Positions 1 through 7,333 are shown, counted from the stretch's first letter. The stretch: 8,424 nucleotides of DNA from Acidobacteriota bacterium (GCA_947505565.1 CANNLB010000068.1:1-8424), one strand, 5' to 3'. A program made the numbers and translations. The notes: a model not told the origin generated them from the letters alone.

Positions 1-2377
1 TGAAGTTCCATTGTTGGGAGTACGGGGTGCGGTTCTCCGGGTTCTGCGACCAGCCGCCGATGCTGACGGTGCCGGTGATGGGCGGATCGGTGATTTGCAG
101 ATCGGGCCTGGTGCCGGTGTTGGCGACGAACAACTCTTGCGGCGTGTAGGGCCAGAACTTCCGGAGGTCCTGCAACTCCTGGACAAAGGTGGAGTTGTAG
201 AAGATGCCATACGCGGTGCGGATGACGGTCTTGGCATCAAGCTGGTAGGCGATACCCAGGCGCGGGGCGAAGTCGCGGTAGTTGGACCGTTTGAGCGACC
301 GGCCATAACCGCGTTGGTTAGGCCCATCGTTGATCGTTCCCGTGGCGGGGTTGACCGAAGGGTTCGTGGTCGCCCACATCAGGTTGCCGGTGTAACGACC
401 AGTGGTCTGATCGCGTGTCACGACGAGGTTGCCAATGCGGTCGGTCGAATCGTAGGGCGGATTGGCGAACTCCCAGCGGAGGCCGAGGTTGACGGTGAGT
501 TTATTGGTTACGCGCCAATCGTCCTGGAAGAAAGCCTGGGAGGCGAGGACGTGAGCGTCGGTAAGGGTATTGCCGGAGCTACGCCGAATTTCCGTCGGGG
601 TGCCGAGGAGCATGGTGGCGGTGCTATGGCCGGAGTTGTTGTTCGAAAACAGCGAGGTGAGTCGACGGTCGAAGTCGCCGTTGCCGTTCATCGGGTTTGA
701 GGTGTTGGTGTTGAAGATGCGCTTGGTGATGTTCGCGCCGACCTTCAAGCTGTGTCGACCTTTGGTCGTAGAAAGGTTGGCGATCCATTGATTGATCTTG
801 TCACCGGTGATGCCGCCGCCGCCGCCGACGGCGAACTCGCCGACTGCGCTCAAGCTCGGGATGGGATCGAACAAGACATCGCGTTGGTACATTTTGATGC
901 CGGTGCGGTCGAGGAACGCGCCACGGGTGATGGCGCTATTGAGCGTGGCGCCGGGGATGTTCGGCTTGTTGTAGCCGTAGCGAACGTCGAGAACGGTGGA
1001 GGAGTTGAAGATATGGGTCCAGCCAGCGGCTACGTTTTCGACGTCGAAGCGGTTGTTGGTATACAAGTTCGGGTTGGCGTTGGGCACCTCTTCGCCGACG
1101 CGCTGGCGGAGGTAGCGGATGTTGACGATGTCCTTCGAAGAGAAGTTATGATCGCCGCGGAGGACGACGGCATCGCGGTCGTTCAAGCGGCCGGCGGTGT
1201 TGATGTAGTTGTTCTGCTGCAGACCAGCGATGTTCGGAAGCGGGGCCATGATGTCCAGGAACGTCTTGATGGCGGGACTAATGCGAGCAGTGGGAATGCG
1301 ATTGCCGGCGAACGGATCGCGCAGGATGTTGCCTTGGGGGTCGAGCCGCCCGGTGTAGGGGTCATAGATCGTACGAGCTTGGCCAGAGAAGTCACCATTG
1401 CGCTGTTCGGCGATGGGGAACGTCGTGATGGCGGTGCCGCCGCGGCGGAGACGGAAGCCTTCCCAACTGGCGAACCAGAAGGTCTTGTCGCGGCCGTTGT
1501 AGATTTTCGGCAGGACAAGGGGCCCGCCGACGGAAACACCGTATTGATTCTGACGGAACGGAACTTTTCCAATCTTTTGGCGGTTGGCAAAGAAGTCGTT
1601 GGCGTCGAGCTTGTCGTTGCGAAGGAACTCGTACGCGGAGCCGTGAAGATCGCGGGTTCCGGACTTGGTGGCGATGTTGACGTTGGCCCCGGAGGAGCGG
1701 CCGAACTCAGCGGACGTGTTGTTGAGAACGCGGAACTCCTGGATGGAATCCATGGGCGGCGACGCGCCGGGGGAGTTCATCATTTGGAAGTTATTGTCGA
1801 CGCCGTCGACGGTGTAGTTGTTGTCCTGACGGCGTTGGCCGTTGACGGAGACCATTTGTGTTCCGGAGAAGGTTCCCTGGGATTGGGAGCCGCCTTGGTC
1901 GCTGGTGCCGGGCATGAGCAAGATCAGGCGGGTGTAGTTCCGGCCGTTGACGGGGAGGCGGGAAAGCTCGGCACCGGTGACGGTGCCGCCGACGGAAGAC
2001 TCCTGCGTTTGGAGGATGGCGGCGGAGGCGGTGACCTCGACGGTTTCGGTGACTTGACCGACTTCGAGGGCGAAATCGACCTTGACGACGGAGGCGATTT
2101 CGAGGATGACTTCCGGGAGGACCTTGGTTTTGAAGCCGGGCATGGTGGCCGACACTTCGTACTTTCCGGGGTTGAGGGGGAAGATGCGGAAGGAGCCGGC
2201 ACCGTCGGTTTTGACGGAGCGGGCGACGCCGGTTCCTTTGTCTTTAACGTTCACTGTCGCGCCGGCGATCATGCTGGTTTGGGGATCGACGACGGTTCCG
2301 ACGAGGGTAGCGTTGGTTGTTTGCGCGAGAACGGCGCTAGCGATGAGAGGGAATAGGAGGAGTGTAGTTTTGATCAA
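1..2377 (-). CDS. Oar-like TonB-dependent receptor with carboxypeptidase-regulatory-like domain (partial, C-terminus beyond left edge)
   Basis: The minus-strand frame is open from 2377 to the left edge, giving about 790 residues. The start is TTG (2377-2375): an in-frame TAA lies about 30 bp upstream, no ATG or GTG lies between, and a GAGG sits 7 nt before the TTG. Residues 1-19 form a signal peptide (LIKTTLLLFPLIASAVLAQ). Residues 22-105 match the carboxypeptidase-regulatory-like fold (LVGTVVDPQ, GSFRIFPLNPGKYEVSA). A TonB-box-like ETVEVTA lies near 111. The plug follows, with LPVNGRNYTRLILLMPG at 141-156, NNYTVDGVDNN at 186-196 and SIQEFRVLNNTSAEFGR at 211-227. After that comes barrel sequence including SQAFFQDDWRV and FAPRLGIAYQLD. 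The window ends at PYSQQWNF, a conserved point inside the barrel; family members usually exceed 1000 residues, so part of the barrel is missing. Expected role: TonB-energised outer-membrane uptake of an unknown substrate. Codons end mostly in C. Family is clear, substrate is not. Confidence 0.93.
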   Translation of the reverse strand, partial: MIKTTLLLFPLIASAVLAQTTNATLVGTVVDPQTSMIAGATVNVKDKGTGVARSVKTDGAGSFRIFPLNPGKYEVSATMPGFKTKVLPEVILEIASVVKVDFALEVGQVTETVEVTASAAILQTQESSVGGTVTGAELSRLPVNGRNYTRLILLMPGTSDQGGSQSQGTFSGTQMVSVNGQRRQDNNYTVDGVDNNFQMMNSPGASPPMDSIQEFRVLNNTSAEFGRSSGANVNIATKSGTRDLHGSAYEFLRNDKLDANDFFANRQKIGKVPFRQNQYGVSVGGPLVLPKIYNGRDKTFWFASWEGFRLRRGGTAITTFPIAEQRNGDFSGQARTIYDPYTGRLDPQGNILRDPFAGNRIPTARISPAIKTFLDIMAPLPNIAGLQQNNYINTAGRLNDRDAVVLRGDHNFSSKDIVNIRYLRQRVGEEVPNANPNLYTNNRFDVENVAAGWTHIFNSSTVLDVRYGYNKPNIPGATLNSAITRGAFLDRTGIKMYQRDVLFDPIPSLSAVGEFAVGGGGGITGDKINQWIANLSTTKGRHSLKVGANITKRIFNTNTSNPMNGNGDFDRRLTSLFSNNNSGHSTATMLLGTPTEIRRSSGNTLTDAHVLASQAFFQDDWRVTNKLTVNLGLRWEFANPPYDSTDRIGNLVVTRDQTTGRYTGNLMWATTNPSVNPATGTINDGPNQRGYGRSLKRSNYRDFAPRLGIAYQLDAKTVIRTAYGIFYNSTFVQELQDLRKFWPYTPQELFVANTGTRPDLQITDPPITGTVSIGGWSQNPENRTPYSQQWNF

Positions 2378-2398
2378 GCGAGAACCTCTAGCTCTTGA

Positions 2399-2415
2399 AA
2401 TCGAGCCTCTCGATT
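2399..2415. promoter_or_regulatory. Perfect 7-bp inverted repeat in the divergent spacer (candidate operator)
   Basis: AATCGAG (2399-2405), CCT, CTCGATT (2409-2415) is a perfect inverted repeat. It lies in the 77-bp spacer between the divergently oriented receptor gene (start 2377) and the CRTAC1-type gene (start 2455). On the plus strand it sits in the 17-bp gap between a TTGAAA (2395-2400) and a poor -10 candidate TTCACA (2418-2423). On the minus strand it falls in the receptor leader, about 20-40 nt before the TTG. It could be an operator shared by both genes or a small leader hairpin. The repeat is visible; its function is inferred, and the promoter assignment is weak. Confidence 0.35.
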
Positions 2416-2454
2416 ATTTCACACTCCGTTACACCTAGTGGTTACGAAGCGTAG

Positions 2455-4122
2455 ATGACTTCGAATGGGGCACACTGTAGGGGTGTGAAGACACTTCTTG
2501 GAGCATGGTGGATTTTCGGGTCCTTGACGGCCTTGGCGCAGGGAATCGCCACGCAGGGTGCCGCGCCGGTGGCTCGACCGGCGGCGAGCGGGAAACCGTT
2601 CGCCGTGACGTTTAAGGACGTCGCGGCGGAGGTGGGGCTACGAGCGCGATTCGTAAGTGGGGGAGAGGGAACGAAACGATACATCGTGGAAGCGAATGGC
2701 TCCGGGGTTGCGTTTACTGACTTCGACAACGATGGCTGGGACGATATCTTCCTCGTGAACGGTTCCGCCCTGGGGAGCCCGGCGGCGGGGGGAAACTATT
2801 TGTTTCGGAATGATCACGGTCGGTTTGTGGATGTGACGGCGAAGGCAGGGATGCAGCGGACGGGTTGGGGCAATGGGGTTTGCGCAGGCGACGTGGACGG
2901 AGACGGGTTTGACGAATTGTTCGCAACCTACTGGGGAAGTAATGTGTTGTACCGGAATACGGGGAAGGGCGGATTTCGGGCTGAGGTGTGGCCGGACCGG
3001 AAGGAGTGGAGCACGGGCTGCGCGTTTTTGGATTATGATCGCGACGGCCACCTGGACTTGGCGGTAGCAAGGTACGTGGCTTTTGATTTGGCAAAGACGC
3101 CGAAAGCGGGAGCAGCAGCGAACTGCCAGTGGAAAGGGATGCCCGTGTTTTGTGGTCCGCGCGGGCTCCCGTTTGGAGGGTTGACGCTCTACAAGGGCAA
3201 AGGTGACGGGACGTTTACGGCGGTGCGGGAGTGGAAGGATTTCTATGGTTTCACGGTAATGGCGACGGACTTGAATCAAGACGGGTGGACGGACCTTTAT
3301 GTAGCCGGAGACAGTTCGCCGAGCCTATTGCTGCGGAATTTGGGGAACGGCACTTTTGCCGACTTGGGCGCGGAGACGGGGGTGGCGTTTAGCGAGCACG
3401 GCAACGAGCAAGGCGGAATGGGAATTGCGGCAGGGGACTTCGACAACGATGGGCGGCTCGACCTGTTCAAAACCAATTTCGCGGGCGACTATCCGAACCT
3501 GTACCGCGACATCGGGGGCGGGATTTTTGAAGACTTCGTGATGAGGGCGGGCTTGGCCGTGAACCCGCAGTACGTAGGCTGGGGAACGGCGATGGTGGAC
3601 TTTGACAACGATGGATGGCTGGACGTCTTCCAGGTAAATGGGCATGTATTCCCGGAGTTGAAGGGTGAGTATCGGAACCCTCGCTTGCTGTACCGGAACC
3701 TTGGCGAGGGAAGGTTTGAGGACGTTTCGCTGGCCGTGGGGCTGACGGAGAAGGCGTCGAGCCGGGGGGCAGCGTTTGCCGATTTCGACAACGACGGGGA
3801 CGTGGACGTGCTGATTATGAATATGAACGGGGCACCCACTCTGCTACGGAATACGAGCGGGAGTGGGAACGGGTGGCTGCAGGTTCGGCTAGGAGGACAG
3901 GCCATGGGCGCGGTGGTGACGGTGACGGCCGACGGCCGGAGCCAGGCGCAGACACTGACGAGCCAATCGAGCTTTCTTTCGCATAACGGTAGGCGATTGA
4001 CGTTTGGATTAGGTTCCTCCAAACGGGCGGAGAAGGTGAAGGTGGCGTGGCCGGATGGGCGGACGACGGAGCGGTTCGATGTGGTGGGGAACCAGGTATT
4101 GGCCCTGGAGGCGGCCAAGTGA
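2455..4122 (+). CDS. CRTAC1-type secreted protein: FG-GAP/VCBS repeats plus ASPIC/UnbV C-terminal domain
   Basis: The protein has 555 residues from ATG 2455. A GTG at 2485 (residue 11) is an alternative start that would give a more compact signal peptide, VKTLLGAWWIFGSLTALAQG. Its upstream AGGGG lies only 1 nt away, too close to work well, while ATG 2455 has a weak GAAG 5 nt upstream, so the start is unsettled. Seven calcium-loop-like FG-GAP/VCBS motifs are visible: DFDNDGWDD (89-97), DVDGDGFDE (146-154), DYDRDGHLD (193-201), DLNQDGWTD (272-280), DFDNDGRLD (328-336), DFDNDGWLD (382-390) and DFDNDGDVD (443-451). Together they suggest a beta-propeller. The family's cysteine motif C..KGMPVFCGPRGLP is at 224-239. 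Residues ~472-541 match ASPIC/UnbV (SQSSFLSHNGRRLTFGLG, VAWPDGR), although the segment around 478-486 looks shorter than usual. Role: exported or surface Ca-binding propeller of unknown ligand. It overlaps the TPR gene by one base, so the two are one transcription unit. Confidence 0.9.
   Translation: MTSNGAHCRGVKTLLGAWWIFGSLTALAQGIATQGAAPVARPAASGKPFAVTFKDVAAEVGLRARFVSGGEGTKRYIVEANGSGVAFTDFDNDGWDDIFLVNGSALGSPAAGGNYLFRNDHGRFVDVTAKAGMQRTGWGNGVCAGDVDGDGFDELFATYWGSNVLYRNTGKGGFRAEVWPDRKEWSTGCAFLDYDRDGHLDLAVARYVAFDLAKTPKAGAAANCQWKGMPVFCGPRGLPFGGLTLYKGKGDGTFTAVREWKDFYGFTVMATDLNQDGWTDLYVAGDSSPSLLLRNLGNGTFADLGAETGVAFSEHGNEQGGMGIAAGDFDNDGRLDLFKTNFAGDYPNLYRDIGGGIFEDFVMRAGLAVNPQYVGWGTAMVDFDNDGWLDVFQVNGHVFPELKGEYRNPRLLYRNLGEGRFEDVSLAVGLTEKASSRGAAFADFDNDGDVDVLIMNMNGAPTLLRNTSGSGNGWLQVRLGGQAMGAVVTVTADGRSQAQTLTSQSSFLSHNGRRLTFGLGSSKRAEKVKVAWPDGRTTERFDVVGNQVLALEAAK
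4107..4111 (+). promoter_or_regulatory. Shine-Dalgarno for the coupled TPR gene
   Basis: GGAGG lies inside the last codons of the CRTAC1-type gene, 10 nt before ATG 4122. Together with the TGATG stop/start overlap it decides the start at 4122 over the upstream in-frame ATG at 4047, which lies deep inside the preceding gene. Confidence 0.6.
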
Positions 4123-5069
4123 TGGTTTGGGTGATGGCGTTTTGGTTGTGGCAAGCAGGAGCGGACGAGTTGGCCGAGCAGGGCCGCGAGTTGGCAGCGG
4201 CGGGTCGTACCGAAGAGGCAGCGAAGCTTTGGAGAAAGGCTCTGGTGACGGTGCCAAGCCACTTCCCTTCCCTGTTCAATTTAGGATTTCTGGCTTGGCA
4301 GCAAAACCGGGATGGGGCGGCGGCGGAGTGGCTTGAACGGGCCGCGCGGGCGCAGCCGGGGGATTTTAACGCGTTGTACTTGGCGGGGTCGGCTTGGTCT
4401 CGGCAGGGAAAGAGCACGGAGGCGATTGTGTGGTGGCGCAAGGCGCTAACGGTCCAACCGGGGAACAGCAAGTTGCGGAAAACCATGGCGGCGGAGTACT
4501 CGAGGGCCAAGCTTTTTAGGGAGGTTGTCGAAGTAAGTGAAGGGTCGCTGGATAGCGAGGCGATGCTCTTGATGGTGATTGCGGCGCGGCGGGCGTTGGG
4601 GGAGGCCCATCAGGCGGCGTTGCTAGTGAATCGGGCGCTGGACCGGTTTCCCGATTCGGCGCGGGTGCAGTTCGAGGCCGGATACGACCTGCATCGGGCG
4701 GGGCTATGGCAACGGTCGATTCCCTATTTTGACCGCGCGATTGCGTTGGATCCGGCGTATGAAGAGCCGCACTATTACCGAGGGGATGCGCTGCTTCGTC
4801 AGGACGGCTTCGAAGAGGCGGCTCGCTCTTTTGGGGAGGCTATTCGGATCCGCCCCGCCTACACCCTAGCGCGAGTGGGGTTGGCCCGAGCGTACCTGGC
4901 GACCGGGAAGGCAGCCCTAGCGGGGGAAACGCTCGAGGAAGCGGCTCGGCTGGACCCGAAAAATCCGCAGCCGGCCGCGCTGCTGGCGCAGGTCTATTTC
5001 CGGCTAGGTGAACTAGCGAAGGCTCAAGCGGCCAAACTGCTGGCGCAGCGGCTGCGAGCGGTGCGCTGA
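4122..5069 (+). CDS. Tetratricopeptide-repeat protein coupled to the CRTAC1-type gene
   Basis: The protein has 315 residues. The start is ATG 4122, whose A is the last base of the upstream TGA, with GGAGG 10 nt before it. The N-terminus MVWVMAFWLWQAGA is short and hydrophobic; it may be an export signal but has no lysine or arginine. The rest is a run of about eight or nine 34-residue TPR helix pairs, roughly at 14-46, 48-80, 82-114, a degenerate one at 116-145, then 147-179, 181-213, 215-247, 249-281 and 283-313. Typical TPR positions are visible, for example ALYLAGSAWSRQGKSTEAI and PHYYRGDALLRQDGFEEAA. It is likely a periplasmic or envelope scaffold that works with the CRTAC1-type protein. 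No enzymatic domain is visible. Its last ~46 bp overlap the tail of the minus-strand ferritin-like pseudogene. Confidence 0.88.
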   Translation: MVWVMAFWLWQAGADELAEQGRELAAAGRTEEAAKLWRKALVTVPSHFPSLFNLGFLAWQQNRDGAAAEWLERAARAQPGDFNALYLAGSAWSRQGKSTEAIVWWRKALTVQPGNSKLRKTMAAEYSRAKLFREVVEVSEGSLDSEAMLLMVIAARRALGEAHQAALLVNRALDRFPDSARVQFEAGYDLHRAGLWQRSIPYFDRAIALDPAYEEPHYYRGDALLRQDGFEEAARSFGEAIRIRPAYTLARVGLARAYLATGKAALAGETLEEAARLDPKNPQPAALLAQVYFRLGELAKAQAAKLLAQRLRAVR

Positions 5070-5788
5070 CTTCGTTCTTGGACATCGACCAATAAGCGGT
5101 TACACTCCTGCCAGAAGGTGACGCCGGTGTGGCCGCCCGCGCTGAGGACGGGGCCGCGTTGGCGCCACACGACGAGGCAGATGACCGCTCGGAGGCACCG
5201 ATGCAGCCCGTGGCGCAGGCCGAAGCCGTTCTGGACGACAAGCGAGCGATTGGCGGCCTAGCTCTGGAGATCGAAGGCTTCGTCTTCGAGGATGCGGTGA
5301 CAGATGGGTTGGAGGGAGGGTAGTTTCGTGACGCGGCCGACAGCGGTGTAGTACGGTACGGCGACGATTTTAGCGGAGACGAGGACGGCGATTTCGAGCC
5401 CGAAGCCCATGGTTCGGCGAATTATTCGGAATACGCGATCGACCCAGTGTGTCCGCCGGACCGGTTCGGACTGGTGACGCAAAACGTCGCCGAGCCAGCG
5501 AGAGTGGCTCTGTTCCTCAGCGATGAGGCCGGCAATAGCTTCGGCAAGATCGGGGTCCCTGATCTGGTGTCGATGTTGTACTTCGGCACTGGCGAAGAAT
5601 TGACCAGCCCTGCTCGCCCAAACTTTACCACCAACCGGCCCCGACGGCGCTGCCTCTCCGACGAGCATGGCCTTGTGGCGCTCGGTCTGGCCGCGCGGCA
5701 AAACGTCGGTGCCTAAACCTAATTCAGCGAGATACGCGCCTGCGGCACGGATGATCACGGTCCCGCCCGTCGGCCTGCCACGCGGCAT
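5024..5788 (-). pseudogene. Ferritin-like (Coq7-like diiron fold) gene, broken by an in-frame stop
   Basis: From ATG 5788 the frame gives 176 residues and stops at TAG (5260-5258). Past the TAG the same frame runs on for 77 codons to TGA (ending 5024), and the read-through still resembles the family's C-terminus: LVVQNGFGLRHGLHRCL, then VVWRQRGPVLSAGGHTGVTF and WQECNRLL. The TAG falls at FDLQS-stop-AANRS, where the family is expected to have a residue such as Gln, so a single C-to-T change would explain it. Visible family features are GEAAPSG (44-50, helix 1), IAEEQSHSRWLG (89-100, the E..H pair), LEIAVLVSAKIVAVPYY (131-147, helix 3) and ILEDEAFDLQ (166-175, helix 4). From memory of the family, K140 stands where a ligand Glu is expected and D173 where the DE..H histidine is expected, so the diiron site is probably dead. 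The true N-terminus is uncertain, and a recombinase remnant lies just upstream. No promoter is apparent. An assembly error is the main alternative. Confidence 0.72.
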
Positions 5789-5826
5789 GATCAGTTTGTG
5801 ATCTGGTCAAGTCTATTCGAGCAGAG

Positions 5827-6162
5827 GTGGTCAATTTCTGGGGGGCGCCGAGGACTTTGCAGGAACTGACGGCGCTTGAGGTGGGTTTTGTTTCGGTGAC
5901 GGAGGCCCTTGATCTGGCTACACCAGCGGGCCGGGCGATAGCGGGACTACTTTCGGTGTTCGCTGCGTTCGAAAGAGACATTGTGTGGGAGCGGGTGCGG
6001 GCGGGTTTGGCGCATGCGCGGTTGCAAGGGAGACGACTCGGCCAGCCGCCGACGGCCGCGGGCAAAGCGGGCTCCGCCAGGGACCTATTTCTCATAGCAA
6101 TCGGCAAATCAGAGATTGCGCGGCGGTTGAAAATCGGCCGAACGTCGGTTCGGCGACTGACT
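5827..6162 (+). pseudogene. Serine recombinase (resolvase/invertase) remnant lacking the N-terminal catalytic part
   Basis: The frame from GTG 5827 matches the distal half of a resolvase-family recombinase. It contains TLQELTALEVGFVSVTEALD (residues 10-29), AGRAIAGLLSVFAAFERDI (34-52, the long E helix), RVRAGLAHARLQGRRLGQPP (56-75), and a C-terminal helix-turn-helix KSEIARRLKIGRTSVRRL (94-111). The first ~70-80 residues of the family are missing, including the Y-x-R-V-S segment with the nucleophilic serine; an in-frame TGA lies at 5788-5790. It therefore cannot be an active recombinase. Recognisable homology ends near 6162. The frame stays open to 6420, but that tail runs antisense through the acylphosphatase gene and looks spurious. 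This is probably the scar of an old mobile element; no terminal repeats or target duplication could be recognised. Confidence 0.75.
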
Positions 6163-6229
6163 ACTGGAAGAAAAGAAATCGCAATCGGAACTGGCTTACG
6201 CAAGCTTACCGAAAGGACACTGTTTTGCA

Positions 6230-6499
6230 CTACAGAATGGCGAAGCCGGACGGGGCGCCGAGGGGGGCCTCAACAATTTCGACAGCGCAGACTTGACTCC
6301 AGCGGGGGCCTTGGTGCAATCGTCCTTCGAAATCGGCCAAGATCCCAACCGGGCCCTCGACGAGAGCCTCCACGCGGCCATCGTCGAGATTGCGCACCCA
6401 GCCGCAGAGGCCTCGGGTGACGGCCTCGCGCTGGACGAAAGAGCGGAAGCCGACACCCTGCACTTGGCCGCGGACGAGATAGCGGCGGCACTCGGACAT
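6230..6499 (-). CDS. acyP: Acylphosphatase
   Basis: The protein has 89 residues, the normal length for this single-domain cytosolic enzyme, which hydrolyses carboxyl-phosphate bonds such as those of acetyl phosphate or 1,3-bisphosphoglycerate. The phosphate-binding loop GQVQGVGFR is at 11-19 with the catalytic Arg at R19. GWVRNLDDGRVEALVEG (33-49) carries the catalytic Asn at N37 and the second family signature. The C-terminal GAPSGFAIL fits the closing strand. The ATG at 6499 lies 8 bp after the stop of ppa on the same strand, with no clear Shine-Dalgarno, so it is probably translated from the ppa transcript. Its 3' part overlaps, antisense, the meaningless tail of the recombinase remnant's frame. 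No terminator is recognisable downstream. Confidence 0.93.
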   Translation of the reverse strand: MSECRRYLVRGQVQGVGFRSFVQREAVTRGLCGWVRNLDDGRVEALVEGPVGILADFEGRLHQGPRWSQVCAVEIVEAPLGAPSGFAIL

Positions 6500-6507
6500 G
6501 ATGGCTA

Positions 6508-7074
6508 TTATTCGGTTGGTGCCGCGGCAGCAGCAGCGGCCTTTTTCACTTCGAGGTAGCGATTGCGGCTCTCGATGATCGCCTTGCGGGCTTCGATCGG
6601 GCCACCCCAGCCGTCCATTTTCGGCATGGAACCTTGGAGTTCCTTATAAATGGAAAAGAAGTGCTCGATTTCCCGGCGGACGTGGGGAAAGATCTGGTCC
6701 ATCGTGTGGATTTGATCGTAGCGGGGGTTCTTGGTGGGTACCGCGAGGATTTTTTGGTCGCCCTCGTTGGCGTCGACCATATTAAGGACGCCGACGGGGC
6801 GAACCTCGATGAGACAACCCGTGAAACTGGGCTCCTGGACGAGAACGAGGACGTCCATGGGGTCATTATCCTCGGCTAGAGTGCCGGGGATGAAGCCGTA
6901 GTCGCCGGGGTAATGCATGGGCGAGTAGAGAGCGCGGTCGAGCCGGAAAATCCCGAGTTTGCCGTCGTATTCGATTTTGTTGGCGGAGTTCTTGGGAATC
7001 TCCACAATGGCGCGACAAATCTCGGGGCAGTCAGGACCCGGTTCCATGTCATAGAGGCTGAGGGGCGGGTGCAC
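6508..7074 (-). CDS. ppa: Inorganic pyrophosphatase, family I (soluble)
   Basis: The protein has 188 residues and hydrolyses pyrophosphate to two phosphates, pulling biosynthetic reactions forward in the cytosol. The family I active site is complete: K33 (NKIEY), R44/R47 region, YPGDYGFIPGTL (55-66), the metal-binding D69-x-D71-P-M-D74, DANEGDQK (101-108, with D101, D106, K108 in E. coli-like spacing), and HFFSIYKEL (138-146, with Y143 and K144). The start used is GTG (7074-7072), giving VHPPLSLYDMEPGP; an ATG nine codons later (7047) is possible but would remove residues that resemble the usual N-terminus. The C-terminus ends in an alanine run (KKAAAAAAAPTE), an accessory tail. It lies 8 bp upstream of acyP in a likely two-gene operon and diverges from mraZ. 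Confidence 0.96.
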   Translation of the reverse strand: MHPPLSLYDMEPGPDCPEICRAIVEIPKNSANKIEYDGKLGIFRLDRALYSPMHYPGDYGFIPGTLAEDNDPMDVLVLVQEPSFTGCLIEVRPVGVLNMVDANEGDQKILAVPTKNPRYDQIHTMDQIFPHVRREIEHFFSIYKELQGSMPKMDGWGGPIEARKAIIESRNRYLEVKKAAAAAAAPTE

Positions 7075-7277
7075 CTGCTCAGGGTAGCAAAACGGGATTG
7101 GTGAAGGGAAGCAAGAGGAGCGGCCTTGGGGTAGACGAAGGGTACGACGACAACGGATCCTGGGGCCCGCCCATGCTTCGCTTTTTCATCGCCCGCAATG
7201 GTCTGGTACTTCCTTAAAGCGTTTACCGGCAGCAGCTTAGCGGCGAACAGTGAGCAGTAATTTTCCCGACAAATCGC

Positions 7278-7306
7278 TTGCGTAGGGACCAAAGGCAGTG
7301 TATTCT
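7278..7306 (+). promoter_or_regulatory. Sigma70-like promoter of mraZ
   Basis: TTGCGT (7278-7283) and TATTCT (7301-7306) are separated by exactly 17 bp, matching four of six and five of six consensus bases respectively. Transcription would start near 7313, leaving a leader of about 75 nt before the mraZ GTG. The AAAG repeat array lies within that leader. Confidence 0.6.
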
Positions 7307-7333
7307 CGATGCATGGCCGCTTTTAGTAGCACT

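Noticed and set aside
752..2356. 534-residue open frame on the plus strand, plus neighbouring frames at 11-700 and 2082-2438
   Set aside because: They lie antisense to the receptor gene, whose domains and signal peptide are clear. The plus-strand product is low-complexity (rich in G, D, V, A), typical of the shadow of a gene with C-ending codons.
2638..3279. Minus-strand frames opposite the CRTAC1-type gene (also 3325-3645 and 3489-4262)
   Set aside because: No recognisable domain, and basic/proline-rich composition. The repeated motifs inside come from the complement of the DFDNDG-coding repeats.
4047..4121. Upstream ATG extending the TPR protein by 25 residues
   Set aside because: The extension overlaps the ASPIC/UnbV coding region, is not TPR-like, and the coupled ATG at 4122 has its own GGAGG.
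3815..4510. 231-residue minus-strand frame across the CRTAC1/TPR junction
   Set aside because: Low-complexity product with no family resemblance, opposite two well-supported genes.
4840..5323. Minus-strand frame at 4840-5241 and plus-strand frame at 5129-5323
   Set aside because: Neither resembles a known family; the segment is better explained as the read-through tail of the ferritin-like pseudogene.
6163..6420. C-terminal extension of the recombinase frame
   Set aside because: Homology ends with the helix-turn-helix; the remainder is arginine-rich sequence antisense to acylphosphatase.
7150..7190. GC-rich hairpin followed by a T run (TGGGGCCCGCCCA ... CTTTTTC) as a terminator
   Set aside because: The stem is only about 4 bp and the T run is too far from it; no gene ends nearby on the plus strand.
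6876..7292. 138-residue minus-strand frame upstream of ppa
   Set aside because: It overlaps ppa out of frame and shows no recognisable motif; treated as noncoding leader.
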